A stretch of 64,000 bases of DNA. Origin: Streptomyces sp. NBC_00704 (GTDB lineage Bacteria; Actinomycetota; Actinomycetes; Streptomycetales; Streptomycetaceae). A program made the translations under genes and the position numbers. The stretch is from positions 7,498,501-7,562,500 of the forward strand of contig NZ_CP109000.1 in NCBI RefSeq assembly GCF_036226605.1, given 5' to 3'. This document shows, in pieces, positions 16,482 through 25,638 of the stretch; position 1 is the first letter of the stretch; each line of letters starts with the position of its first letter. The notes beneath the pieces were generated by a model. That model saw only the letters and a program-made list of their open reading frames with translations, was not told the DNA's origin and ran no database searches.

Positions 16482-16978
16482 TCTCGAACCCTGTCGGGCC
16501 CCGGAGCGCTTGCGTCGCTTGCGCTCCGGGGCCCGACGCGCGTTCCGGCCCCCAGTGTTCTGCCCCCGCGCGCCGTCCGGCGTCCGCAGGACCCCTCGCC
16601 GACGCGACCGTCGCACGGCCGCGGGTATGCCCGTCGAGCGGGCTGAAATGCCGCGCGGACAGGGTGAGTTCGACGCGGATACCGACGCCGAAGCCGAAGC
16701 CGAAGGCAACGCCGTAGGCCCGCGGGTTCAGCGGACGGACCGCCTGAACGACTCCATTCATTGCAACGTTGCATGCGGTGGGCGTCGCGGCGGTCGACGG
16801 GTCAGGGCAGCGAAATCGCCATCCGTATCCGGGCTTTCGGGTGTCGCGGGTGATAAATCGGTTGTCGGAGATCCGGACCGGCCGTAGCGTTTCCTTCGTC
16901 GGAAACTGTGGACCGGTGCGCCTCGCCGAGCGGGGGGAGGCCTGGATCCGCAAGGGGGGCGGTCGGAGGGGCGGGGTC
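16482..16978. other. Non-coding region with terminator and TGCAACGTTGCA palindrome
   Basis: Apart from the csp terminator, this 497-bp stretch has no convincing gene. A run of GCCGAA triplet pairs lies at about 16684-16703. The perfect 12-bp palindrome TGCAACGTTGCA sits at 16762-16773 and could be an operator; it shares TGCAAC with the ArsR palindrome at 14609-14658. The 3' end holds the promoter of the GtrA-like gene. Confidence 0.5.
16493..16537 (+). terminator. Strong hairpin after cold-shock gene
   Basis: GTCGGGCCCCGGAGCGC (16493-16509) and its exact complement (16521-16537) form a 17-bp stem with an 11-nt loop starting 11 bp after the csp stop. No T-run, as is common in actinomycetes. 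Confidence 0.8.
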
Positions 16979-17500
16979 ATGCACGGAGTGCGCGAAGGGC
17001 GACGGGCGGCGCCCGGCAGACTCATGGCCTTTGCCCGCTTCGTGCTGTGCGGCGGGGGAGTGGGAGTGGCCTCCAGCTTCGCCGTGGCCGCCCTCGCCTC
17101 CCAGGTTCCCTGGACCCTGGCCAACGCCGTCGTCACCGCCGGTTCGACCCTCGTCGCCACGGACCTCCACGCGCGCTTCACCTTCGGCGCGGGCGGGCCG
17201 GCGACCTGGCGCCAGCACACTCAGTCGGCGGGTTCCGCGGCGGCCGCGTACGCGCTGACCTCGATGGCGATGATCACGCTGCGGGCCTCGGTGGACTCGC
17301 CCGGCGCGCTGTGCGAACAGGCCGTGTACCTGTCCGCCTCCGCGCTCGCCGGGGTCGCACGGTTCGCGGTCCTGCGGCTGGTCGTCTTCGCGCGCGGCCG
17401 CTCGCAGGAGGCGGCCGCCGCCCACGCGCCGTCGCCCGTGCCCGCCGACCGCACCGCGGCGGCCCTCACCGACCGTGCGGCGCTCTGCCCCGCGGCCTGA
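16979..17500 (+). CDS. GtrA-like membrane protein
   Basis: The 173-aa protein has four predicted membrane segments and the GtrA pattern: FVLCGGGVGVASSFAVAAL, LANAVVTAGSTLVATDLHARFTF, then two further hydrophobic segments. GtrA-like proteins are thought to flip polyprenyl-linked sugars for wall or surface glycosylation. The ATG at 16979 follows GGAGGGGCGGGG; longer readings would add a non-conserved Arg/Gly-rich leader. No glycosyltransferase is adjacent. Confidence 0.85.
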   Translation: MHGVREGRRAAPGRLMAFARFVLCGGGVGVASSFAVAALASQVPWTLANAVVTAGSTLVATDLHARFTFGAGGPATWRQHTQSAGSAAAAYALTSMAMITLRASVDSPGALCEQAVYLSASALAGVARFAVLRLVVFARGRSQEAAAAHAPSPVPADRTAAALTDRAALCPAA

Positions 17501-17613
17501 CCGGTCCGCCGGGGCGGTCGTCGCAGCGGCCCCGCGGGCGTGCGCCGTCGGACATCGCCCGCGCTACCGAATATCGCGTGCGCGGCCGCCCGTGGACGTA
17601 GCAGACTCGCGGC

Positions 17614-18231
17614 ATGGCCGACATGTGTACGTTCCGGGACGAGGTCGCGGCCTGGGCGGGCGGCGGTCCCGGCGGGCGGGCGGCGGAGCTGGCCGGACGG
17701 CTGGGAGTGCGCACCGCGGTCCTGGTGGAAGGGCTCAGCGACCTCGCGGCCGTCGAGGCGCTGGCGGCGGTGCGGGGCAGGGATCTGGCGGCCGAAGGGG
17801 TGTGCGTGATGCCGATGGGCGGGGCGATGAGCGTCGGCCGCCACGCCCGCATCCTGGGACCGCCCGGCCTCGGGCTGCGGCTGATCGGCCTGTGCGACGA
17901 GCGTGAGAAGCCCTTCTTCGACCGGGCCCTCGACCCGTCCTGGACGCCGCGGCCGCGGGTGCACGTGTGCACGGCGGACCTGGAGGACGAACTCATCCGC
18001 GCGCTGGGCGCCGCACGCGTCGAGGGGATCGTCGAGGCGGAGGACGAACTGCGCGCCTGGCGGACCTTCGTACGGCAGCCGGCCCAGCACGGCAGGCCGC
18101 GGGAGCAGCAGTTGCGACGCTTCATGGGCACGAAGAAGGGGCGCAAGATCCGGTACGGACGGGTCCTGGTGGAGGCCCTCGCCCCCGGCCGGGCGCCCGC
18201 CCCGCTGGAGGACCTGTTCGCCGGCCTGTGA
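17614..18231 (+). CDS. Stand-alone OLD-type TOPRIM domain protein
   Basis: The 205-aa protein matches the TOPRIM half of OLD-family nucleases. VLVEGLSDLAAVEAL carries the catalytic-type Glu39 in a VEGxSD motif, and GLCDEREKPFF provides an acidic cluster (Asp95, Glu96, Glu98) in place of the usual DxD. A basic tail (MGTKKGRKIRYGRVL) could bind nucleic acid. OLD proteins normally fuse this to an ABC-type ATPase, absent here and in the neighbours. Biochemical role unknown. Confidence 0.8.
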   Translation: MADMCTFRDEVAAWAGGGPGGRAAELAGRLGVRTAVLVEGLSDLAAVEALAAVRGRDLAAEGVCVMPMGGAMSVGRHARILGPPGLGLRLIGLCDEREKPFFDRALDPSWTPRPRVHVCTADLEDELIRALGAARVEGIVEAEDELRAWRTFVRQPAQHGRPREQQLRRFMGTKKGRKIRYGRVLVEALAPGRAPAPLEDLFAGL

Positions 18232-18345
18232 CCTCCCGGCCCCTCGCCCGCCCGCCTCTCTCACGCCCCGAGCCTCCCGCGCCCCGCTCCCGCCGGGTGA
18301 CGGGGACCCGTCCGTGGGTGAGGACGGCCGGGACGGCGCACCGGT

Positions 18346-18400
18346 CCACGGGCCGTGCGCCCAGCTCGTGAGCCGTGTACCGGGGCCACGGGCCGTGCGC
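18346..18400 (+). repeat. 15-bp direct repeat, 40-bp period
   Basis: CCACGGGCCGTGCGC occurs at 18346-18360 and 18386-18400 in the 280-bp gap before the GH16-like gene. A looser copy around 18371 (GAGCCGTGTAC) sits between. It may be a protein-binding or structural element. Confidence 0.5.
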
Positions 18401-18512
18401 GCCGGGGTCCAACGGGCCTTTCCCCGCCGTTCGTTCACCCGTGAGAGTTGTCCTTCCCTCCGGTTCCCCCGGCCTCCGCATGCCGAGGTCATATGCGGAG
18501 CAGCCTCCGCTC

Positions 18513-19370
18513 ATGGACAATCCCGTACACGACGGAACACCGTCGGCAGAGGGGATCGGACCCGGTCCCGAGGTCGTCTTCACAGCGGACTTCGCGTCCA
18601 CCCGGCAGTGGGTGGCGGGGCGTTCGTGGGCCTATCCCGACGGCGGACCCGTCAACCCCGGCGACAACAAACTGGATCACCTGACGGCGGACCCCGCCTA
18701 CAGCCGCGCGGGAACCTTCCGCGCCACTCTGCGCAAGGACGGCCTGTGGGACACGGGCCTGCTCACCACGGAAGGCAGCGAGGAGGGGTTCACGGTCCGC
18801 ACGGGAGACGTGCTGGAGGCGCGGGTGCGCCTACCCCGCGAGGCCGGGGCGTGGCCGGCCATCTGGACCTGGCGGGACGGCGGCCAGGAGATCGACGTCT
18901 TCGAGTACCACCCCGACAACCCCGACCTGCTGGAGCTGACCAACCACGTCCGCGGCGGCAACTCCTACTACCGCGACCCGTCCGTCCGTCCGGGCGGGCA
19001 GGTCGATCTGCGCGTCCGGTTCGGCTCGCGGTCCGTGGTCTGGTGGGTGAACGGCCGCCAGGTGTTCGCCGACCGCCAGGGCGTCGGACGGTCCTGGCAC
19101 GCCTATCTCATCGTCAACCTGTCGGTCTGCGCGGGCCGTTACCATCCGCCGCCGGCGCCCCACGTCAAGGAGATGTCGTACGAGGTCCAGAGCCTCGTCG
19201 TGAGACGCCCCGCCGCACTCGCGGACACGGACGCCGACGAGCCCGAGTCCCATGAGCCCGAGTCCCATGAGCCCGAGTCCCATGAGCCCGAGTCCCATGA
19301 GCCCGAGGCCCATGAGCCCGAGGCCCATGAGCCACAGGCCCGGGGGACCGAGGTCGAGAGCGGGGCTTGA
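18513..19370 (+). CDS. GH16-like beta-glucanase-fold protein with EPESH repeat tail
   Basis: The 285-aa product has the GH16 catalytic signature EIDVFE (Glu126, Asp128, Glu131) preceded by WPAIWTWRDGGQ, and flanking beta-sandwich strands. GH16 enzymes cleave beta-1,3/1,4-glucans or galactans. No signal peptide is visible from the ATG at 18513, unusual for a secreted glycanase; an upstream in-frame ATG at 18375 also gives no export signal. The tail has six tandem pentapeptides (four EPESH, two EPEAH), probably a flexible acidic and histidine-rich extension. Confidence 0.78.
   Translation: MDNPVHDGTPSAEGIGPGPEVVFTADFASTRQWVAGRSWAYPDGGPVNPGDNKLDHLTADPAYSRAGTFRATLRKDGLWDTGLLTTEGSEEGFTVRTGDVLEARVRLPREAGAWPAIWTWRDGGQEIDVFEYHPDNPDLLELTNHVRGGNSYYRDPSVRPGGQVDLRVRFGSRSVVWWVNGRQVFADRQGVGRSWHAYLIVNLSVCAGRYHPPPAPHVKEMSYEVQSLVVRRPAALADTDADEPESHEPESHEPESHEPESHEPEAHEPEAHEPQARGTEVESGA
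19239..19328 (+). repeat. Six 15-bp coding tandem repeats
   Basis: Units of GAGCCCGAGTCCCAT: four identical copies (19239-19298), then two with GCC for TCC (19299-19328). They encode the EPESH/EPEAH tail of the GH16-like protein. Near-identity at DNA level implies recent slippage and likely length variation between strains. Confidence 0.9.
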
Positions 19371-19630
19371 CCGAAGTTGCATGAACGCGTCTTCCAACGG
19401 GGGGGTGCGAGAGGTGAGTTCGTCGACGCGGATCCGGTTGTCGAAGGCGATCGCCCCGTTGCGCTCCGCGGGGAGGCCGGTCACGCAGCAGGGGGTAGAG
19501 GTTCGCGACCTCGCGGCTGCCGGGCCGGCCGCGTAGACGGCGCGTTCGGCGGCCTCCGGGCTCAGGTCGGGTTCGCGGGCGTCCAGCCAGAAGTGGCCCA
19601 CGCCCGGCGAACGACCGGGTCAGCGGTCGG
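19371..19630. other. Gap between convergent genes, no clear gene
   Basis: 260 bp between the GH16-like and fucosidase stops. A leftward reading from 19601 gives about 80 residues of plausible composition (GHFWLDAREPDLSPEAAERA...) before running into the repeat antisense, but I recognise no family. It may be a gene remnant. No strong hairpin is seen. Confidence 0.4.
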
Positions 19631-20956
19631 TCACCGCGCGGCGAAGCGGATCGCGGTGGGCAGCGGCGTGTCGAGACCGCCGGACGTGACGTGGACGCCC
19701 TCCGGTCCCGATTCGGCCTTGCCGGGTTGGCCGTCCAGACGTTCTGCCGTATGCGGATCCAGCAGGCCCGGACGCACCTTCAGCACCATATGCCCGCCGG
19801 CCCCGTCAGGAACGTCGGCCACGAAGGCGTAGACGTGGCGCTCGTCGCGGGTCCAACGCACCCAGGGGCCGCCGTCCTGCGGGTCGGCGGAACCTGGTTC
19901 AAGTGGCCTGGTGGCGTGCACGGCCTCGGAGTGGCAGGCCATCCAGGACGCCATGCCCTCCAGAACGGCGCATTGCTCCTGCGGGAGGGTGCCGTCGGCC
20001 TTCGGGCCGACGTTGAGCAGCAGGTTCCCGCCGCGTGAGACGACGTCGACCAGCAGGCGGACGGCGCATGCCGGATCCAGCATGTGCTCGGCGCTTTCCA
20101 CTTGGTTGTAGCCGAAGGAGAATCCGATTCCCCGGGTGTTCTCCCAGCAGGCTGCCCGCTCGTTGGCCCGGTCCAGCTCGTACTCGCTGGTGAGGTAGTC
20201 GGCGTGGGCGCTGTCCCAGCGGTCGTTCACCACTCCTTCCGGCACGGTGGCGTAGTAGTGCGAGAACAGCTCCGGCAGTTCGGCCCGGCCCGCTCGGGGC
20301 CAGCCCATGTCGTTCCACAGCACCGCGGGGTGATACCGCTCGATCAGGTCGAGGACCTGCCGGTGCGCGTAGGCGGCGTAGGCGGCCTCATGGGGCCTCC
20401 CCTCGTCCATCCGGTCCTCGTGGAGAACGGGGTCCCGGCGTCCGGCGTACCAGTCGATGCCGCCGGAGTAGTACACGCCGAACCGCAGGTCGCGGGCCCG
20501 GACGGCGTCGGCGAGGTCGGCGATCAGGTCTCGGCGTGGACCGCGATGGACGGTGTTGCGGGTACCGGTGCCCGGGGCGTCCCACAGGGCTATGCCGTCG
20601 TGGTGCTTGGTCGTGGGGACGACGTAGCGCGCACCCGCCCGGGCGAACAGCTCCACCCAGTCCGCGGGGTCGAAGAGCTCGGCCTTCCACTCGTCGAGGA
20701 ACTCGTCGTAGGGGCGTCCGCCGTGCATGGTGCGATGGTGTTCCTGGGCGGGGCTGCCCTCGATCTGGATGGTGCTCCAGTACCACTCGGCGTACGGGTT
20801 GTGCTTGAACCACACATCGGGGTCGACGTCGCCGAGGGCGCCGATGGGCTCGGCCCAGGCCGGCACCGAGTACGCGCCCCAGTGGATGAAGATGCCGAAT
20901 TTGGCGTCGGTGAACCACTCAGGGACCGGCCGACCGCTCAGAGGGAACTCGTTCAT
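19631..20956 (-). CDS. GH29 alpha-L-fucosidase
   Basis: The 441-aa protein is a GH29 retaining fucosidase: KFGIFIHWGAYSVPAW near the start, YVVPTTKHHDGIALWDA with the conserved KHHDG, and AVLWNDMGWP with the nucleophile-type Asp. No signal peptide is visible, so it probably acts in the cytosol on imported oligosaccharides. It is the last gene of a leftward block (binding protein, permeases, GH43-like, beta-helix, GH29), although the 259 bp and a terminator before it imply its own promoter. Length fits the family. Confidence 0.95.
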   Translation of the reverse strand: MNEFPLSGRPVPEWFTDAKFGIFIHWGAYSVPAWAEPIGALGDVDPDVWFKHNPYAEWYWSTIQIEGSPAQEHHRTMHGGRPYDEFLDEWKAELFDPADWVELFARAGARYVVPTTKHHDGIALWDAPGTGTRNTVHRGPRRDLIADLADAVRARDLRFGVYYSGGIDWYAGRRDPVLHEDRMDEGRPHEAAYAAYAHRQVLDLIERYHPAVLWNDMGWPRAGRAELPELFSHYYATVPEGVVNDRWDSAHADYLTSEYELDRANERAACWENTRGIGFSFGYNQVESAEHMLDPACAVRLLVDVVSRGGNLLLNVGPKADGTLPQEQCAVLEGMASWMACHSEAVHATRPLEPGSADPQDGGPWVRWTRDERHVYAFVADVPDGAGGHMVLKVRPGLLDPHTAERLDGQPGKAESGPEGVHVTSGGLDTPLPTAIRFAAR

Positions 20957-21145
20957 GCTTGAAACTCCCGCTACATCGCATGTGTCACGCGAGGAACCGT
21001 GAACACTGGGGGCGAGGAGGGCGCCGGATGCGGCGACCTGGGAAATCGACAGGTCGGAAGGTATTGCGGTGTGTGCGAACCTCGCGGTGCTCCCCCTTCA
21101 GCAAGCAGTCCTCGACAGCGTCTGGGAGGCCCTGTGGCCGAGGAG

Positions 21146-21182
21146 CCCTCGGGCGGGCCGGGCGAGCCGGCCCGCCTGAGGG
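21146..21182 (-). terminator. Hairpin after beta-helix enzyme gene
   Basis: CCCTCGGGCGGGCCGG (21146-21161) pairs with 21167-21182 over a 5-nt loop with a single G-T wobble. It lies 33 bp past the stop of the secreted enzyme gene and separates it from the fucosidase gene. Confidence 0.75.
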
Positions 21183-21215
21183 AGGGGGTGTTCTTTCCTG
21201 GTGTGCCGGTGGCGG

Positions 21216-23690
21216 TCAGGAGAGTTTGATCAGCGTGTAGTCGTCGCAGTATCCGGCGGAGGTGCCGGAGTTCTTGTAGCAGTAGACGGTGGCGGAGGTG
21301 TTGCCGCTTCCCGTGGTGAGGAAGATCGGCTGCTGGGCGTAGGCGGTACCGGTGGTCTTCGAGAAGCTTTCGGTGCCGCCGAAGTTCTTCACGCCGACGG
21401 CGACCTGCTCGCTGCCGCCTGCGGCCTTGGCCCAGCCGGTCAGCAGGTAGGTGGCGCTGGACGACAGACCGCCGGTGGCCTGGTCCACGCCGCTGCTGGA
21501 GGCTCCGGTCTGCAGGGAGTGAGTGCCGGTGCGGGCGTTCGAGGTGACCACGGAGGATCCGCTGCCGCTGAGGGTCCACGGGCTGAGCGAGCCCGTCTCG
21601 AAGCCGGCGTTCGTCAGGAGGTTTGCGGGGGTGGACACGCGTTCCACCGCGATGTCGTCGCAGTTCCCTGCAGCGGTGCCGCCGGAGTTCTTCCAGCAGT
21701 ACAACGTGGCCGTGGTGTTGGTGGAGCCGGTGGTGAACAGAACGGCGGCCTCGGAGTACGAGGTTGTGGCGATGTTGGTGAAGGTCTCGGTGCCGCCGTA
21801 GTTCTTGACGCCTATGGCGAGAGTCTCCCCGGCGTTCGCCACCTTGGCCCAGCCGGTGAGCAGGTAGGTGGTGTTGGGGGTCAGCCCGGTCAGGTTCTGG
21901 TTGGCGCCGCTGCCGCTGGCCTGGGTCGTCAGGGCGTACCCGCCGGTGCGGGGGTCCGAGGAGGTGACCGAGGGGGCGGCGCCGCTGTTGGTCCACGGGC
22001 TCATCGCGCCGGTCTCGAAACCGGCGTTGGCGACGAGGTTGCCGCCGGTGCCGTTGTAGGCGCCGATGTTGGGCGCGGCCGTGGCGGAGACGGTGTTGCC
22101 GAAGGCGTCCTTGCCACCGTTGTTGCTGATGACCGCCCCGGCCCGGATCACCGGGGACGAGGGGTGGACCTGGTAGGCATCCGTGCCGGTGAACGAGGAG
22201 GAGGTGTCCGCGTTGCCGGGGTTGCGGAACTCGGGGTCGCTGACGACCTTCGCCGAGTCGGCCGGCTCGGAGGACGGGTGGGTGCCGTAGAAGAGGTTGT
22301 TGGAGTAGGCGGATCCGGCGCTGGTGGTGAAGTAGCCGCCGGTGCCGTAGTTGAACACCGCGTTGTTGCGGAAGGAGAGGGTGCCGGTGACGCCGGTGCC
22401 CCGGCGCGAGTACAGGATCGGCGTGTTCAGGCCGCTCTTGCTGACGTAGATGCTGTTGTTGTAGACGAGCGGGACGGCGACCGGACTGCCGCTCCTGTTC
22501 GGGATGTTGCCCACGAAGTGGAAGACGCCCGTGCCGTGGGTCGGGGTGCCCGAGGCGGGGCAGCCCGCGTTCGTGCCGTCGTTCTCGCTGATGTTGTAGC
22601 GGATCACCGTGCCGTCACTGGGGACGGTCGAGGTGGGCTCGTTGGCGATCGAGAACGGCGGCATGATCAGCATGAAGCCGCCGAGGTTCTGGTGGCTGTA
22701 GTTGTACTGGAACGTGGTGTTGTGGTTGCCCCAGTCCACGTCGTAACCGGTGCCGTCGGCGCCGTTGACGTGGCAGTAGACCTCGTTGTTCTGGACGACG
22801 GTGTCGTTGCTGCCGGACATCCAGATGCCGGCGGAGGCGCCGTTGCAGTACTGCCCGGAGGGCGGGCAGGTGTGCTTCGCGCCGCCGTAGCCGGCCTTGT
22901 TGCCGTCGATGACGGCGCCGTCGTTCTTGACGACGAGGATGTCGTCCGCGCCGTCGTAGGTCATCGTGTTGTCACGGATGACCGTGCCCGTGGTCTGGCC
23001 GGTGCCCTGGCCGTCCCCGTCCGGGGTGACGGCGACGGCGATGCGGTCGACGTGGTCGAAGGTGTTGTTGTCGACCACCACGTCGTCCCAGGTGGAGACG
23101 GGGGTGGTGTGGTCGGTCTGGACGCCGACGCCCGCGTTGGTGGCGTACCAGCCGCCCGAGTAGCCGCTGATGTGGTGGATGTTCATGTCGTGCACCCGGA
23201 TGTGATGCAGGACGCCGCCGGAGCTGTTCTCGGCGAGGACGCCGGAGCGGTAGGCGGGTGAGGAGGCCGCGTTGGTGAGTTCCAGGCCGCCGATCTCCCA
23301 GTACTGCTGGTTGAGCAGGTGGATGACGGGGCCCGTGGCGCCGTTCGCGTTGATGACCGGCTTGCTGCCGGTGCCGTACGCACCCATGGTGACGGGACTG
23401 CCGGAGGCTCCCGATCCCTGCGGACTGAGCTGACCGGTACACGTGGTACCGGCGGCGAACAGGATGGTGTCGCCCGCGCCGAAGGTGGCGTTGTTGACGC
23501 CGGCGACGGAGTTCCAGGGGCTGGCCTGGGTGCCGTTGCCGTTCGTCGCGGCCGAGCAGTTGACGTAGTAGGTGCTGCCTGCCGCCATGGCGGCAGGTGC
23601 CGGGAGGAGGAGGGCGCCCGCCAGCGTGGCGAGCAGGGTGAGGACGCGGGACGCCCTGAGGCCTGGGCGGTCCGATCTGCGACGCTTCAT
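21216..23690 (-). CDS. Secreted right-handed beta-helix enzyme with two C-terminal CBM-like modules
   Basis: The 824-aa precursor starts at the ATG at 23690 after GGAGCG. A Sec signal (basic KRRRSDRPG, hydrophobic core, AAMAAG) leads into a parallel beta-helix of about 500 residues (STYYVNCSAATNGNGT, then repeated VVDNNTFDHV, VVQNNEVYCH, TFQYNYSHQN turns) like polysaccharide lyases and GH141-type fucosidases. Two duplicated jelly-roll modules follow at about 551-689 and 690-824, both beginning NxxxNAGFETGxxSPW, as in CBM_4_9-type domains. It is secreted and probably opens a plant or algal polysaccharide. The exact reaction cannot be fixed from sequence. Confidence 0.85.
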   Translation of the reverse strand: MKRRRSDRPGLRASRVLTLLATLAGALLLPAPAAMAAGSTYYVNCSAATNGNGTQASPWNSVAGVNNATFGAGDTILFAAGTTCTGQLSPQGSGASGSPVTMGAYGTGSKPVINANGATGPVIHLLNQQYWEIGGLELTNAASSPAYRSGVLAENSSGGVLHHIRVHDMNIHHISGYSGGWYATNAGVGVQTDHTTPVSTWDDVVVDNNTFDHVDRIAVAVTPDGDGQGTGQTTGTVIRDNTMTYDGADDILVVKNDGAVIDGNKAGYGGAKHTCPPSGQYCNGASAGIWMSGSNDTVVQNNEVYCHVNGADGTGYDVDWGNHNTTFQYNYSHQNLGGFMLIMPPFSIANEPTSTVPSDGTVIRYNISENDGTNAGCPASGTPTHGTGVFHFVGNIPNRSGSPVAVPLVYNNSIYVSKSGLNTPILYSRRGTGVTGTLSFRNNAVFNYGTGGYFTTSAGSAYSNNLFYGTHPSSEPADSAKVVSDPEFRNPGNADTSSSFTGTDAYQVHPSSPVIRAGAVISNNGGKDAFGNTVSATAAPNIGAYNGTGGNLVANAGFETGAMSPWTNSGAAPSVTSSDPRTGGYALTTQASGSGANQNLTGLTPNTTYLLTGWAKVANAGETLAIGVKNYGGTETFTNIATTSYSEAAVLFTTGSTNTTATLYCWKNSGGTAAGNCDDIAVERVSTPANLLTNAGFETGSLSPWTLSGSGSSVVTSNARTGTHSLQTGASSSGVDQATGGLSSSATYLLTGWAKAAGGSEQVAVGVKNFGGTESFSKTTGTAYAQQPIFLTTGSGNTSATVYCYKNSGTSAGYCDDYTLIKLS

Positions 23691-23816
23691 TGCGACGCTC
23701 CTTGCTGGGTGGGTGTGTCCTGCGCGCCGCGGGATGCGACGCGGGGCTTCTTGCACCGGGCGGGTCGGCCGAAGCGGGCACGTCCGGAATCTGTGGAGGG
23801 CGCGGGGCGGAGGGCT

Positions 23817-24674
23817 TCAGCGCGGCGGGATCGAGACCGGCAGCGGCGTATCGAGGACGGAGGCGTGGCGCATGCCCGGCGGCAGCGCCAGGGAGACGGG
23901 CTTCCAGTCCACGCCGTCCTTGCTGCGAGCCGCCCCGTATCGCCCTTCGAGGTAGTGGTCGAAGATCATGACCAGCTCGTCTCCGCGCCGGAAGATCGAC
24001 GGCCCCTCCACCACCGAGGGGGTGACCGGTCCGGTGCCGGCGGTGTACGGACCGCCGGGGGTCTCGAAGGCGGTCAGGTGGATGTCCTTGTGGGCGGTGG
24101 CGAGGTCATTGGTGCCGCGCTCGTCCTTGAAGGCCATGAGGAATCCGCCGCCGTCCGCCTCCCGCACGGTCGCGTCGATGACCGAGTGCCCCGGGTCGAA
24201 GAAGACCTCGGGCGCCGAGAAGGTCCGGAAGTCCTCGGTGGTGCAATGCCAGATGCGGTGGTCCTGGCCGACATGTTCGTAGTCGCGGCCCTCGGCCGTG
24301 CTTCCGGACTCGACGACCGACGACCAGATGAGGTGGTACAGCCCGGTCCCGCGGTCCAGGAAGAACTCCGGGGCCCAGGCGTTGTGGGCGCCGTCCACCT
24401 CGGCCATGACCGGCACCAGTTTCTGTTCCGACCAGGTGAGCAGGTCGGCCGAGGTGGCGTGGACGATGCACGGGCTCGTCCAGCCGTCGGTGGCCAGCAG
24501 ATGGAACAGCCCGTCCGGGCCCGTCCCGATGAACGGATCCCGCAGTCTGCCGGTGCCGACCGTGCCCCGCAGGACGGGCCTGCCGCCGTTCACCACCGAG
24601 AACTCCGCACCGTCGTGGCTGTAGGCGAGGTGGAGCGCCTCGTCGGTGTCGGTGAAGTAGGAGACCACGTACAT
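23817..24674 (-). CDS. GH43-like five-bladed propeller glycosidase
   Basis: The 285-aa protein shows five-bladed beta-propeller signatures: GRLRDPFIGTGPDGLFHLLAT with a catalytic-type Asp, HNAWAPEFFLDRG, and VVEGPSIFRRGDELVMIFD with the catalytic-type Glu, as in GH43/GH117 families. No signal peptide; the ATG at 24674 puts the first blade at the N-terminus. It would trim arabinosyl, xylosyl or similar residues from imported oligosaccharides. It sits between the permease and beta-helix genes in a leftward block. Confidence 0.82.
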   Translation of the reverse strand: MYVVSYFTDTDEALHLAYSHDGAEFSVVNGGRPVLRGTVGTGRLRDPFIGTGPDGLFHLLATDGWTSPCIVHATSADLLTWSEQKLVPVMAEVDGAHNAWAPEFFLDRGTGLYHLIWSSVVESGSTAEGRDYEHVGQDHRIWHCTTEDFRTFSAPEVFFDPGHSVIDATVREADGGGFLMAFKDERGTNDLATAHKDIHLTAFETPGGPYTAGTGPVTPSVVEGPSIFRRGDELVMIFDHYLEGRYGAARSKDGVDWKPVSLALPPGMRHASVLDTPLPVSIPPR

Positions 24675-24789
24675 CGGTGGAGGGTCCTTCCGGAATGTTC
24701 GGGACGGAGGGGATGCCGGGCGTCGGGGCATGGGGTCGCCCTCGACGGTGAAGGTGTTCGTGTTCAGGCCTCGGCGGCCGGGCCGGGCT

Positions 24790-25626
24790 CTACGACTTGA
24801 CGGCTCCGGCCGACATCCCGGCGACCACGTGCCGCTGCAGGAAGACGAAGATCAGCAGCAGCGGGAGCACGCCGAGCAGGGCGGCCGGGAACAGGGTCGT
24901 CGGCTGCACGGTGTGTGGGTCGATGAAGGAGTAGGCGTTCACCATCACGGTGCGTTTGTCGGGGTCCTGCAGGAAGACCAGCGGAACCAGGAGGTCGTTC
25001 CAGACCTGGAGGGCGACGAAGGTCAGCAGCGTGCTGGTGATCGGGCGCAGCAGCGGCAGGATGATGGTGAAGAAGGTGCGGAACGCTCCGCAGCCGTCCA
25101 GGGCGGCGGCCTCCTCCAGGTCCACGGGGATCGAGCGGACGAAGCTGGTGTAGAAGAACACGGCGACCGGGAGGTTGATGGCCGTGTAGATGACGACCAC
25201 TCCCGCGTAGCTGTCGAGCAGGTCCAGGTCCCGCATCAGCAGGTACAGGGGCGCCACCACCACGAAGATCGGCACCGAGGTGCCCAGGATGAACAGCCGG
25301 TACACCCAGGTCGACCAGTTCTGGGTGATGCGGGCCAGCGGGTAGCTGGCCAGGGAGCCGACCACGGTGATGCCGAGACACGACAGAGCCGTGATGAGCA
25401 GTGTGTTCAGCGCGCTGCGCCCGTAGTGGATCTGCCCGAAGGCCTCGGTGAAGTTGTGCAGGGTCAGGGAGTGGGGGAGGCCCAGCGGGGACCTCGCCAC
25501 ATCCGCCGCGGTGCGCAGCGAGGTGACGACGGTGAAGAGGAACGGCAGGACGAACGTCAGCGTGCCGAGGCACAGCAGCACGGTGCCGAGAGTGCCGGAG
25601 GTCCGGCGCCAGAGGGTGGAGATCAT
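24790..25626 (-). CDS. CUT1 carbohydrate ABC transporter permease (MalG type)
   Basis: The 278-aa protein has six membrane segments and the EAA loop EEAAALDGCGAFRTFFTIILP that docks the ATPase. It pairs with the MalF-type permease encoded 12 bp upstream. No ATPase gene is present, as usual for Streptomyces CUT1 systems, which generally share the multi-operon ATPase MsiK; that is inferred. Ends with the typical GMSAGAVKS motif. Confidence 0.94.
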   Translation of the reverse strand: MISTLWRRTSGTLGTVLLCLGTLTFVLPFLFTVVTSLRTAADVARSPLGLPHSLTLHNFTEAFGQIHYGRSALNTLLITALSCLGITVVGSLASYPLARITQNWSTWVYRLFILGTSVPIFVVVAPLYLLMRDLDLLDSYAGVVVIYTAINLPVAVFFYTSFVRSIPVDLEEAAALDGCGAFRTFFTIILPLLRPITSTLLTFVALQVWNDLLVPLVFLQDPDKRTVMVNAYSFIDPHTVQPTTLFPAALLGVLPLLLIFVFLQRHVVAGMSAGAVKS

Positions 25627-25638
25627 GGTTGCCGTCCG

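Noticed and set aside
19371..19630. Possible gene remnant between GH16-like and GH29 genes
   Set aside because: About 80 residues of plausible composition but no recognisable family, no ribosome site and it runs into repeat antisense.
21201..23261. 686-codon rightward frame opposite the beta-helix enzyme
   Set aside because: Val/Gly-rich antisense of a clear secreted protein with signal peptide.
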